Of a stretch of DNA of 64,000 nucleotides, positions 34,331-42,838 are shown one piece after another. Origin of the DNA: Paenibacillus sp. MAHUQ-63 (lineage in GTDB: Bacteria > Bacillota > Bacilli > Paenibacillales > NBRC-103111); NCBI RefSeq assembly GCF_028765165.1, contig NZ_JARADB010000001.1:496001-560000 (forward strand), read 5' to 3'. The position numbers were made by a program, and so were the translations under genes. How positions within the stretch are numbered: the first letter of the stretch is position 1; each line of letters starts with the position of its first letter. The notes under the pieces are model-generated. The model saw nothing but the letters and a program-made list of their open reading frames with translations, was not told the origin of the DNA and did no database searches.

Positions 34331-34388
34331 GCAGGCTACCTCCCTTGTTGTAATCAGGCGGAGGGAATCCTCCGCCATCAAATCCGAC

Positions 34389-35519
34389 TTATTTGCCGCC
34401 TTTGCCCCTGATGTTTTCGTCCCAGTACTGCATCCAGTCTTTTTCCTTGTTCGCCATAACTGTCCAATCCAACTGCATAGGCTTTAATTCAACACCCTTC
34501 AACCAAGCAGGAAGCGTATCTTTGCTAATATCCGTTCTGGTAGGAATCTGGAATAGCTTCTCGGCTAATTCCACTCGCAGCTTGGCGTCAAATAAGAATT
34601 CATAAAACTTCTTAGCCGCGTCCATGTTTTTGGCACCTTTAACAATACCTACACCATCTACCAGAATCGGCGCACCGCTCTTCGGATAAATAAAGTCAAA
34701 TGGCTGCTTCTGCAATTCCTTCTGAATCATGATATCTTGCATGTTCCACAGAGACAGAGTTCCTTCTTCACGCGCCAGCTTCAAATATAAGTTTGTAGGA
34801 TCCTGCGCATATTCTTTCGTATTCGCATCCAGCTTCTTCAGCCATTCGTAGCCTTTCTTCGGATCTGTTGCTCCACCTTCTTTAAACACCATCGCTGAGT
34901 AAATTGTTCGCATCGTACCGGAAGCGAGAACACCGCGAATGATGATTTTCCCCTTGTATTTAGCATCAAGCAGATCATCCCAATCCTGTGGAGCATCTTC
35001 CTTTTTCAGCGCTTTAGAGTTATACATAATAACCTCAGGCAGCAGCATTTCACCGTACCAACGGTCCTTCGCATCCTTATAGAGCGCCGGTATGCTGTCG
35101 CCGAAGCTAGGTTTGAAGCTTTCGAGGAGTCCTTCATCCGCCGCTGTCATGAGCGAGGACTGGGTTCCACCCCACCAGAAATCCGCTTGCGGATTAGCTT
35201 TCTCTCCACGGACACGTTCCATAATCTGCTGAGCGCCCATCGTAAGCACTTCAACATCAATATTTGGATTTTTCTCTTTAAACTTTGGAATAATCTCATC
35301 CACAACGTTTTTATCTCTAGCTGTGTAAATGACGAGCTTTTGCTTCTCAGTGGACTTTGGAGTTTCGGCAGGTTTAGCCGATTCTGCCGGTTTATCTGTG
35401 GGACTGGTTGTTTGCCCACCACTAGGAGTCGCGCTCCCACACGCTGTAACCGCTGTCATTACAGTACAAAGAAGCATGCTGGTAACCCATTTCGATACGT
35501 TCCCCTTTATCATTCTCAT
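34389..35519 (-). CDS. ABC transporter substrate-binding lipoprotein
   Basis: A 376-residue extracellular receptor. The signal peptide ends with the lipobox VTAC (Cys ~27), followed by a Pro/Thr/Ser/Lys-rich linker. The mature part KLVIYTARDKNVVDEIIPKFKEKNPNIDVEV and ADFWWGGTQSSLMTAADEGLLE match the family-1/Fe(III)-type periplasmic-binding fold. GGAGG lies about 11 bases before the ATG at 35519. It is the first transport gene after the ROK regulator. The ligand cannot be read from the sequence; the neighbouring enzymes suggest an amino-sugar derivative. Confidence 0.9.
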   Translation of the reverse strand: MRMIKGNVSKWVTSMLLCTVMTAVTACGSATPSGGQTTSPTDKPAESAKPAETPKSTEKQKLVIYTARDKNVVDEIIPKFKEKNPNIDVEVLTMGAQQIMERVRGEKANPQADFWWGGTQSSLMTAADEGLLESFKPSFGDSIPALYKDAKDRWYGEMLLPEVIMYNSKALKKEDAPQDWDDLLDAKYKGKIIIRGVLASGTMRTIYSAMVFKEGGATDPKKGYEWLKKLDANTKEYAQDPTNLYLKLAREEGTLSLWNMQDIMIQKELQKQPFDFIYPKSGAPILVDGVGIVKGAKNMDAAKKFYEFLFDAKLRVELAEKLFQIPTRTDISKDTLPAWLKGVELKPMQLDWTVMANKEKDWMQYWDENIRGKGGK

Positions 35520-35567
35520 CGTTTAAATTCCTCCAGTAGGTTATTTTTGACGATTCGTTATGTAGGT

Positions 35568-36725
35568 TTATGTAAGGGCTTCCAAAACAATTTGAATGGC
35601 TCCGATAATTCCTGCTTTAATGCCTAAGGCTGCAACTTTGACAGGCGGTACAAAAGGAACCCATTCTGCAAGAAGCTGGTTTAACTTCTTTATCCCCTGT
35701 TCGCCGATGTTGACCATTTCTCCGTTAATGATTAACAACTCTGGATCTAAGACACTAATCATATTGACCATGCCATGTGCCCAGTGAACGTAAATGTCTT
35801 CCAGAAGCTGCTCAGCTTCCCGATTTCCGCCCTCTGATTGCCTCATAAGTTCGGCGATCACACTCGTATCTTCATTCCAGCCTGTAAGAATCAGCCTTGC
35901 TTTTTCAGTGATGCCAGAAACCGAATAATTTCTTTCGAATACGCCATATTCACCGCGTCGAGTTCGTCCGACTGGCCCAATCATCATATAGCCGATCTCG
36001 CCAGCAGCTTCACGAAAGCCACGATAAAATTGGCCATCAACAATAATTCCTGCACCGATCCCTGTACCTACATACATATGAACTTGATTACGAACACCAA
36101 AGCCAATCCCCTGATGAAACTCACCAATCGTCATTAAATTAACGTCATTCTCGATGAATACCGGAATACGCAATCTTGCTTCCATTTCTTGCTGAACAGG
36201 CAGCCCCATCCATCCTGTGCTTGGCGCATAACTAATCGTTCCGTCCGTGCGTTGCGTGATTCCCGGAAGTCCGATCCCAATCCCTAGAAGGTGGTCTTTA
36301 TCAAAACCACTTTGCTTCAGAAGGACATCCACACCCACTTCCAGTGCACGGATCGCCGTCTCTCCGTTAGTCGGTTGAGATAACCGGGTCCCATAATTGA
36401 AGAGCAATTCACCGCTAAGATCCGCTATGGACATATGGAGGGTACTACCCTCAAATACAGCGCCAATCACACCTTTAGCTTTAAAATTGTACTCAAGTAA
36501 AATCGGTTTTCTTCCTCCTTTGGATTCACCGACGCCGACCTCGTTGATGAGGCCTTCACGTATCATTTCATCCACTAAAGAGGAAACGCAAGGACGACTT
36601 AATTCAGTGAGCTTAGCCAGATCCGCCCGGGAAACACGCTTGTATTCCCTGAGCCGACTTATAAGGAGATGTCGATTCATTTGTTTAACTAGCTTGGTAT
36701 TTCCAGCTTGACCATGCCCAAGCAC
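35568..36725 (-). CDS. ROK-family transcriptional regulator
   Basis: A 385-residue NagC/XylR-like regulator. An N-terminal winged helix (~12-70; RLREYKRVSRADLAKLTELSRPCVSSLVDEMIREGLINEVG) precedes a ROK sugar-sensing domain. ROK blocks seen: GIGLPGI, ENDVNLMTIGEFHQG, VGTGIGAGIIVDGQFYRG and a region where the usual zinc-binding Cys cluster appears changed (GRTRRGEYGVFE). GTG at 36725 is the start, placed after AAAGGGGGTGAG; the longest frame to 36776 runs through the promoter. It heads the leftward operon, and its likely effector is a sugar or amino sugar handled by the operon. Confidence 0.9.
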   Translation of the reverse strand: MLGHGQAGNTKLVKQMNRHLLISRLREYKRVSRADLAKLTELSRPCVSSLVDEMIREGLINEVGVGESKGGRKPILLEYNFKAKGVIGAVFEGSTLHMSIADLSGELLFNYGTRLSQPTNGETAIRALEVGVDVLLKQSGFDKDHLLGIGIGLPGITQRTDGTISYAPSTGWMGLPVQQEMEARLRIPVFIENDVNLMTIGEFHQGIGFGVRNQVHMYVGTGIGAGIIVDGQFYRGFREAAGEIGYMMIGPVGRTRRGEYGVFERNYSVSGITEKARLILTGWNEDTSVIAELMRQSEGGNREAEQLLEDIYVHWAHGMVNMISVLDPELLIINGEMVNIGEQGIKKLNQLLAEWVPFVPPVKVAALGIKAGIIGAIQIVLEALT

Positions 36726-36776
36726 TTTCTCACCCCCTTTGATAGTTAAGATGACTAACAAAGTGTCTTGATTCAA

Positions 36777-36805
36777 ATTCTAAAACCGGAGGGAATATTT
36801 GTCAA
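36777..36805 (-). promoter_or_regulatory. Sigma-A promoter of the ROK/ABC/PIG-L operon
   Basis: On the minus strand TTGACA (36805-36800) and TAGAAT (36782-36777) are separated by exactly 17 bases, a near-perfect sigma-A promoter, about 50 bases before the ROK gene. A short inverted repeat GTTA-N7-TAAC (36745-36759) between promoter and gene could be the ROK operator. Confidence 0.7.
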
Positions 36806-37345
36806 CGAATTTTATGGAAATATTTTCCTTCAAATTTCTGCTTTTTTCTCCTTATTAAGTGTCCGATATTATAGGCTATGGGCTGATTGTAGCGAATGAA
36901 ATCATCGAAGAAGGTTCTGATTCCTTCTTCATCATTCGAGAAGATTAAGGATTACCAACGAGGAATCAACGGAGATTAACTGCACGTACAACATGCGTTT
37001 GTTGAACGATGTCGATCCCTACAACTAGATTTTGGGTTTTATTTTTTTAATTGTCATGCGACTGCATATCCGCGAAATCCGCTGCTTATAGATTTGTTAA
37101 CGATGGCCCCTAACTCTATAAAAAGAACGTTCACCCACAGTAGATGAGTGAACGCTCAACGGACACGTTTCGATCTAGGTAAAGATCTAGGTAACCAATG
37201 CCGTCTGTAAAGTGTGCCTTTTGCCAATCAGTCTTTCGAATCGCTTTTATTCAGCCTCATCTTGGCGCAGTCAAAGATATCTATCAGACTCGTCACTAGA
37301 ATAAACTCAATGAAACCCAGCAAATGCTCCAAATCCACACAATAA
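36806..37345. other. Intergenic region without a supported gene
   Basis: No gene is supported. An imperfect hairpin near 37121-37160 (GAGCGTTCAC with GTGAACGTTC and T-run on the minus strand) looks like a terminator remnant. A 29-codon frame at 36859-36948 has no ribosome binding site. Confidence 0.4.
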
Positions 37346-37372
37346 AATAACCGGTCTTATTTGACCGGTTAT
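37346..37372 (-). terminator. Terminator-like hairpin downstream of the Gln/His-rich gene
   Basis: AATAACCGGTC pairs perfectly with GACCGGTTATT around a 5-base loop, with T-rich flanks on both strands. It lies about 150 bases after the stop of the leftward Gln/His-rich gene. Confidence 0.6.
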
Positions 37373-37518
37373 TTATCTAAAGATTATGTTCGAAAACGTC
37401 GGTTACTGACATCTTCGCTGAAGACATTCATTTTATCTACAGCGGCTTCTGATATGATTGAGGCTGCAGCTCTAGAAACCTAGAGCCTCTAGGGATTATT
37501 TTGATATTAGTGACTTCA

Positions 37519-38058
37519 TTAATTCAATTGGGTAGGTGTATGATGGTGGTGCACTTGCGTAGTATGTTGGTGCTGCCCCGTGTGGTGGTGCTGCCCGGTA
37601 TGTTGATTGTGATGAACAACATGGTGTTGATGGTGGTGCATGGGATGATGATGCATATAAGGATGGTAAGGATGTGGACCATAGGCAACATAATGATGCA
37701 TAGGATGGTAAGCAACATGATGCATGGGATGATAGGCATGGTGGTGTGGGTGATACACGTGCGGATAATAAACGTGATGCGGCTGTGCATAGTGGGCTTG
37801 AGTGTGATGTGTTTGCGCTGGAGAATGAGCCACTGGCGCCACTATAGGTTGTTGGTAGATCGGGAGATTATCTCCAGTCCATTTTGGAGCTTGTTGCACC
37901 GGTTGAGTTGGTTGAACTGATTGAATCGGTTGAATCGGTTGAACTGGTAGGACTGGTTGGACTGGTTGGACTGGTTGAGCTGGTTGGAGTTTCTCCGTTC
38001 TTGTTACAGTTTGATAAATTGGTAAGCTATCTTCCGATGATACATTGTATTTAAGCAT
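37519..38058 (-). CDS. Gln/Pro- and His-rich low-complexity protein, candidate spore coat protein
   Basis: A 179-residue protein with no catalytic domain. The N-terminus [16 protein letters not shown] is followed by a run of VQP/IQP triplets (~25-55), then a second copy of the opening motif, DNLPIYQQ, and a C-terminal part of about 107 residues of which ~39 are His, with YHPMHH, HTGQH and HHHH repeats. AAGGAG lies 6-8 bases before the ATG at 38058. It is about 90 bases downstream of tgl on the same strand. The Gln-rich repeats suit a transglutaminase substrate, and the His-rich tail suggests metal binding. A coat or exosporium role is inferred from composition and neighbour. Confidence 0.75.
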   Translation of the reverse strand: MLKYNVSSEDSLPIYQTVTRTEKLQPAQPVQPVQPVLPVQPIQPIQSVQPTQPVQQAPKWTGDNLPIYQQPIVAPVAHSPAQTHHTQAHYAQPHHVYYPHVYHPHHHAYHPMHHVAYHPMHHYVAYGPHPYHPYMHHHPMHHHQHHVVHHNQHTGQHHHTGQHQHTTQVHHHHTPTQLN

Positions 38059-38147
38059 TTGTTTGCTCCTTTCTAGGGTAGGCATCTGTCAATACGCCAT
38101 CCTATGCATCGTTTCGGATTTTGGGTATATGTCTACAGAAATTGGGC

Positions 38148-38975
38148 TCATGTATCATGATTTGTGAAAACTCCAGCTTTGCGAACATGAATCCAGTCTC
38201 CTATCTTCGCTATAATGGGTTTCTCCCATAAAGGATGCTGGAATTGTAAGAAATAGGAGAAATCAGGATGAACATAATGATCCGTCAGAAATGCTGATTT
38301 CGTACTGCCGGACATTCTATGTTTATTAAGCACATTAATAACTTCTTCCCCAGAAGCTATACCGAGCCCATGACCATGCCCATAATAAAGATCGTTGTCC
38401 AACAAGACGACGTTCTCCCCTTTCCACCAAGGCAGCAATTCCTCGAAATCGGGATTTTCAAAATAAAGCACATCCCCCACTACAGCCTCCGCGTTATTGG
38501 TTTGGTTGATGAGATTCAATTTGCCATTGGAATGCCAATCAAATAATAAAAGATCCGCAAATAAGAGGTCAAATTGACCAGGATCTATCCATTGTAAAAG
38601 TGCATGATACAAGACGACGATGACAGCCATTGAACACTCGAATCCGTAAGAGCTGCCATTTGCGAATATATCCTTTATCGCATCCTTTGGTGCAACTCCA
38701 CGATTCAGTTGGAACCTGCCTTCATTCGTTAAGTGCCAATATGCCGGGTTGCAGAGTGTTCTTTCGAATCCTGCAAAATAGACACCAGCTCTGCTCAGCT
38801 CTTTCGCGGACTCCATAATCTGCGTTCGCATGTACAGCTCAAACAACAAGGATTGCATAGAGTTATACCGATACTCATAAGGGCTGGTCTGCTTCTTTTC
38901 AAAAATGGATAATTCTAACTCAGACAGCGTACCTTCTCCAAAGGATATATAGCTGGTGCCTTCGATTAGGATCAT
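38148..38975 (-). CDS. tgl: Spore coat protein-glutamine gamma-glutamyltransferase (transglutaminase)
   Basis: Cross-links spore coat proteins through epsilon-(gamma-glutamyl)lysine bonds late in sporulation. The 275-residue protein (B. subtilis Tgl 245) keeps the family blocks: SLLFELYMRTQI, CNPAYWHLT, DIFANGSSYGFECSMAVIVVLYHALL with Glu113-Cys114 (catalytic Cys), LFDWHSN, YFENPDF and WKGENVVLLDNDLYYGHGHGLGI with Glu187 and the His before GLGI (His202), matching the Cys-Glu-His set reported for B. subtilis Tgl. The extra length is mainly C-terminal. The neighbouring Gln-rich gene on the same strand is a plausible substrate. Confidence 0.93.
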   Translation of the reverse strand: MILIEGTSYISFGEGTLSELELSIFEKKQTSPYEYRYNSMQSLLFELYMRTQIMESAKELSRAGVYFAGFERTLCNPAYWHLTNEGRFQLNRGVAPKDAIKDIFANGSSYGFECSMAVIVVLYHALLQWIDPGQFDLLFADLLLFDWHSNGKLNLINQTNNAEAVVGDVLYFENPDFEELLPWWKGENVVLLDNDLYYGHGHGLGIASGEEVINVLNKHRMSGSTKSAFLTDHYVHPDFSYFLQFQHPLWEKPIIAKIGDWIHVRKAGVFTNHDT

Positions 38976-39130
38976 AGCTTCTCCCCATTATGAAGTAAGT
39001 TTGATTCACCTATTTTTATATGTGAGGTTTTGGGGTTGTGTGAATGAGAAAGCAAAGCTGTTATTTCATGAACCGTTATCAGTATTAGGACACTTTTATG
39101 GGATCATATAAAAAGTTAACCTCCTAGCCG

Positions 39131-39690
39131 AACTCCCGTTAATTCTGCACAAAATGGCCGCAAGGGGGCACTCTTCGCCATTTTAACGGGAGTAATTCCT
39201 GTTATTCCTTCCCAAAGCCTATACGGCATAGGAATAGCGGGAATTTTCCCTTTTATTCTGTTCTCGAGTAGGATTTCGACGTGCATCTCTGTATACGAAG
39301 ATCCCCGTTTCAGCGGCGGGTAGGAGGCAGTAGGAGGAAGCAGGAGCCGATCCTAGCCTAAGGAGCACGGGTAACGGGAATTTCTCCTGTTAATTCCGCA
39401 GAGTCGAGCCGGTCCGGGTAGGATAACTGGATAAACTCCTGTTAATTCTGCACAAAATGGCCGCAAAAGGGCATTCTTCGCCATTTTAACGGGAGTAATT
39501 CCCGTTATTCCTATCAAATGCCTATTAGGCGTTGGAATAGCGGGAGTTTTTCCTTTTATTCTGCGGTCAGGTGGGATTTCGACCTGCTGCGCTGCGGCAT
39601 ACGAATATCCCTCGTTCAGGAGGTGGTTGGCAGGAGGTGATCCTAGCCTAAGGAGCGCGGGTAACAGAGCGAGGGTAACGGGATACCGAG
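39131..39690 (+). repeat. Dispersed repeat family 1, two further copies
   Basis: A 5'-truncated copy (from ACTCCCGTTAATTCTGCAC at 39132) is followed by a full copy (AACGGGAATTTCTCC at 39373) and the start of a third (CCTAAGGAGCGCGGGTAAC near 39647). The period is ~302 bases. Sequence matches the units at 18595-19200 base for base over long stretches, with scattered changes. A 118-codon frame here is a by-product of the repeat. The rest of 38976-39968 holds no supported gene. Confidence 0.85.
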
Positions 39691-39924
39691 GAATGTAGCT
39701 GATGTGCACCCCCTCTTAATCAAAGGCCATGAGAAATTGTTAGTTACAAAGTGCTGCATGTCGGTGCCATTGCAAATATGAAAAATCGCATATATTCCTC
39801 GCTCAGAACTCAAAATTGGCTAATTCTATATGAAAAATAGAATACAATCTGCACTTTTCCTATGAGCAGTGGTAATTCTATTCGATAAATCATATAGAGT
39901 CTTCGACTATCCGCCAAGCATCGC

Positions 39925-39960
39925 CAAAAAAAAAAGGCCAAGAACCCTTCGGTTCTTGCC
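39925..39960 (-). terminator. Terminator after motB
   Basis: On the minus strand CAAGAACC-GAAG-GGTTCTTG, a stem with a GNRA-like tetraloop, is followed by a run of ten T. It lies nine bases after the motB stop codon. Confidence 0.9.
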
Positions 39961-39968
39961 CCATTCCG

Positions 39969-40775
39969 TCACTTGGCAATTTCATCCGTCGCTTTAATGT
40001 TGCGCAGGATGCTGACTTCGACCCGGCGATTCTTCGCCCGGCCTTCCGTCGTATCGTTAGACGCGATCGGACGGTACTCCCCGAAGCCGACGGAAGAGTA
40101 GGAGGTCGGATCGATCCGGCCGTTATTCAGCAAAATCTTCATGAAATTAACAGACCGCTTGGCGCTCAAGTCCCAGTTCGTCTCGAAATCGGCCCGGTGG
40201 ATCGGAATATTGTCCGTATGCCCCGCCACCTCCACTTGATAGCCTGGATAGGTTGCCAGCATCTCCGCCATCGAAACGGCCAGCTTCTGCGCATCCTGCT
40301 TGATCGTGGCCGAACCCGAATCGAACAAGGCGCGATCACTGATCGTTATCGTCAATTTCTCGCTGTCCAGCTTCGTCGTCAGCTGCTCGTTCAGCTGATT
40401 CTCTTTAATGAAAGCGTCCATGCTTTTCTTTAATTCCTCGAGATCCTTCTCTTCCTTCTGCAGCTTGGCGGCCAATTGGCTATCCGTCTTGCTCTCTACT
40501 TTGGTCGGCGGGTTCTGGTTATTGTTATTGTTCTTCGTAGAATTCGCCGCGTCATCGATCGGAATCAGATTGGACATCTCGAAGGGCGCTTGACCGCCGG
40601 TAAAAGCATTATTCAGCGACCGCATGATCGAGTCGTATTTCTTCGAATCCATCTGGCTGGAGGCGAACAGGATGATGAAAAGAGCCAGAAGCAAGGTAAG
40701 CAAATCCGCATACGGAATCAGCCAGGATTCATCAACGTGTTCTTCATGTTCCTCATGCTTCTTCTTTTTACTCAC
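39969..40775 (-). CDS. motB: Flagellar motor stator protein MotB
   Basis: The peptidoglycan-anchored half of the flagellar stator; 268 residues. A basic/acidic N-terminus precedes one membrane helix, WLIPYADLLTLLLALFIILFASSQ, whose Asp (in YADLLT) is the proton-binding residue. A plug/linker rich in Asn and Lys follows, then an OmpA-like domain (~130-260) with VEVAGHTDNIPIHRADFETNWDLSAKRS for peptidoglycan binding. Its ATG overlaps the motA stop by four bases. The Asp-containing helix and length fit MotB; the sodium-driven MotS cannot be excluded by eye. Confidence 0.93.
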   Translation of the reverse strand: MSKKKKHEEHEEHVDESWLIPYADLLTLLLALFIILFASSQMDSKKYDSIMRSLNNAFTGGQAPFEMSNLIPIDDAANSTKNNNNNQNPPTKVESKTDSQLAAKLQKEEKDLEELKKSMDAFIKENQLNEQLTTKLDSEKLTITISDRALFDSGSATIKQDAQKLAVSMAEMLATYPGYQVEVAGHTDNIPIHRADFETNWDLSAKRSVNFMKILLNNGRIDPTSYSSVGFGEYRPIASNDTTEGRAKNRRVEVSILRNIKATDEIAK

Positions 40776-41566
40776 TCTGGGGAGGCCCCTTTCGCTTCTT
40801 CGTCAAAAGCCAATCGATCGCCGTTCGCGATGAAGATCATCATTTTTTGCTTCACAGAGTTAGCGGAAACGCCGGATTGAATGGACAGCAGCCCTTCAAC
40901 CACCATGAGCTTGATTTCTACTTCCTTCTTGGACTTCTGCTTCAGCTTGTTGGCGAACGGGTGGAAAATAACATACCCGAGGAAAATCCCGAACATCGTC
41001 GCGACGAATGCCGCCGAAATCAAGTGCCCCAGCTTCTCTACTTCGCTTAAGTTACCGAGGGCCGCAATCAACCCTACTACGGCGCCCAGAACGCCAAGGG
41101 TCGGTGCATATGTACCGGCTTGTGTGAAAATACCTGCATACTTCTTATGGCGCGCTTCCATCTCGGCAATATCTTCAAGCAGTACGTCACGGACGAAATC
41201 CGGATCGTTGCCGTCAATAATGAGACGCATACCGCTTTTCATGAAAGGGTCGGACAGCTCTTCCGCTTGTTTCTCGAGCGACAGCAAGCCTTCGCGGCGC
41301 GTGATGGATACCCAGTCAACGAACGTATCGATCAGTTCTTTTTTGGGCATTAATTTTTGTTCCGTAAAAATGATTTTCAATAAGGTCGGAATCTTCTTGA
41401 TTTCTTCCAAGGAAAATGCGATGAACAAGGCCGATGCCGTACCGCCGAAAATGATCAGCGCCGCCGCCGGATTTAACAGCGCAGCCAAGCTTGCTCCTTT
41501 CAGCACCATCCCCACACCGATGGATATTAGTGCTAAGACAATTCCAATTAGCGATGATTTTTCCAT
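40772..41566 (-). CDS. motA: Flagellar motor stator protein MotA
   Basis: The four-helix stator subunit that, with MotB, conducts ions and turns the rotor; 264 residues. Helices are seen at the N-terminus (SLIGIVLALISIGVGMVLKGA, AALIIFGGTASALFIA) and in the second half (GVLGAVVGLIAALGNL and LISAAFVATMFGIFLGYVIFHPFANKL). The cytoplasmic loop with REGLLSLEKQAEEL and GMRLIIDG carries the charged residues that contact FliG. The start at 41566 is an ATG nine bases after GAGGGTG; an upstream TTG at 41572 is too close to that site. Coupled to motB by overlap. Confidence 0.95.
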   Translation of the reverse strand: MEKSSLIGIVLALISIGVGMVLKGASLAALLNPAAALIIFGGTASALFIAFSLEEIKKIPTLLKIIFTEQKLMPKKELIDTFVDWVSITRREGLLSLEKQAEELSDPFMKSGMRLIIDGNDPDFVRDVLLEDIAEMEARHKKYAGIFTQAGTYAPTLGVLGAVVGLIAALGNLSEVEKLGHLISAAFVATMFGIFLGYVIFHPFANKLKQKSKKEVEIKLMVVEGLLSIQSGVSANSVKQKMMIFIANGDRLAFDEEAKGASPE

Positions 41567-41912
41567 ATTCAAGGCACCCTCTTCTCCTATGATGATTGCT
41601 TCATACGTACATGTGTAATTTCCAATATTTCGACAAAAAAATCAGTCCATATTCTTAATAATAGGTTTGATCACCGCAAATTACAATCGTTTTCGCCGAA
41701 AATCTAGGACTATAGTCATGTATATTTTGTGAATTGTTACCAAGGAATGACGAAATCCGACTTTCCTCTAATAGCTTATTTAGACCCCGGGCAGGTCAAT
41801 TCCTTCTAAAAGCGATCTCTGGCGGAACTATATGGATCTGGTATGATCTGGTATACTTTGTGGAAATGATAGGAAAAGATTTTACAGCCTTGAACATGAA
41901 GGAGCGATGAGC
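41567..41912. other. Divergent intergenic region, motA / aldo-keto reductase
   Basis: No gene seen. It contains a short direct repeat GATCTGGTAT GATCTGGTAT (41831-41850) ahead of the reductase gene. The motA side has GTCGAAAT resembling a sigma-D -10, but no TAAA at proper spacing, so no promoter is claimed. Confidence 0.4.
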
Positions 41913-42776
41913 ATGGAAAAACGGAATTTCGGTTCGACGGGGCAGCAGTTTCCCCTGCTGAGCTTCGGGGCGCAGCGCATTGTGGACGAGCACAATTGTA
42001 CGGAGGATGAGGCCATTGCCATTGTCAATCGGGCTATTGACGAAGGGATTACTTATTTCGATACGGCGCCCAGCTACTCCAAAGGACAATCGGAAGAACG
42101 CCTGGGCAAGGCGCTGGCATTGAGAAACCGCAGAGAGAACGTCTGGATTGCGACGAAGACCCACGACCGCACGAGAGACGGTTCGATGAGGCTGCTTGAG
42201 GCGAGCTTGAATCGCCTGCAGACGGATCATGTCGAGGAATGGCGCCTGCACAACATCATGACGATGGAGGAGCTGGAGCAATGTTTCGCCAAAGGAGGCG
42301 CCCTGGAGGCATTGATCGAAGCCAAAGAACAAGGCATGATCAAGCACATCTCCATCAGCGGGCATACGAACCCGCGCGTCCAGTTGGAGGCGATCGAACG
42401 TTACCCGTTCGACAGTGCGCTTGTCGCGCTATCCGCCGCCGATCATCTTGTGTACAGCTTCGCGCACGAGTTTCTGCCGAAGGCCAATGAGAAGGGCGTC
42501 GCCGTCATCGGCATGAAGGTGATGGCGCTCGGTAAGCTTGCTCCCTGGTACGAGAAGGCGCTGCAATATACGTTCTCATTGCCCATATCGACGGCTATCG
42601 TCGGAATGGAATCGATGGAACAGCTCGAGAAGAACCTCGCAATCGCAGCAAGCTTTAAGCCGATGACCGAGCTGGAGCAGCTCGCCTTCCTCAAAGAAAT
42701 TATGCATCTGGCGAACCCGGATGTGCTCCGCTGGAAGTCTACCGACTGGGTGTCGGGAGAATGGTACGTTCGCTAA
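41913..42776 (+). CDS. Aldo/keto reductase family oxidoreductase
   Basis: A 287-residue TIM-barrel oxidoreductase using NADPH. It has the family opening FGSTGQQFPLLSFGAQRI, the catalytic Asp-Tyr-Lys-His set likely in TYFDTAPSYSKGQSEERLGKAL (Asp, Tyr), WIATKTHDR (Lys) and EWRLHNIM (His), and a late SLPISTAIVGMESMEQLEKNLAIA cofactor segment. The ATG at 41913 is eight bases after AAGGAG; one at 41907 is too close. It stands alone between motA and the convergent lut operon, with a shared terminator. The substrate is unknown. Confidence 0.88.
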   Translation: MEKRNFGSTGQQFPLLSFGAQRIVDEHNCTEDEAIAIVNRAIDEGITYFDTAPSYSKGQSEERLGKALALRNRRENVWIATKTHDRTRDGSMRLLEASLNRLQTDHVEEWRLHNIMTMEELEQCFAKGGALEALIEAKEQGMIKHISISGHTNPRVQLEAIERYPFDSALVALSAADHLVYSFAHEFLPKANEKGVAVIGMKVMALGKLAPWYEKALQYTFSLPISTAIVGMESMEQLEKNLAIAASFKPMTELEQLAFLKEIMHLANPDVLRWKSTDWVSGEWYVR

Positions 42777-42783
42777 AACAAAT

Positions 42784-42823
42784 AAGCAGCCCCATAAGTG
42801 ATCCCTCACTTGTGGGGCTGCTT
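42784..42823. terminator. Bidirectional terminator, reductase / lutC
   Basis: A perfect 18-bp stem, AAGCAGCCCCATAAGTGA with its complement, around loop TCCC, lying between convergent genes. Flanks are only modestly T-rich. Confidence 0.8.
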
Positions 42824-42838
42824 CATTCATCCGTCCGT

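Noticed and set aside
36859..36948. 29-codon GTG frame (VSDIIGYGLIVANEII...)
   Set aside because: No ribosome binding site and no recognisable family; possibly the tail of a decayed gene.
39353..39709. 118-codon minus-strand open frame
   Set aside because: It lies wholly within repeat family 1, similar short pieces recur in the other copies with frame breaks, and there is no ribosome binding site.
41567..41690. Sigma-D flagellar promoter before motA
   Set aside because: GTCGAAAT resembles the -10 but no TAAA-type -35 lies at 14-16 bases spacing.
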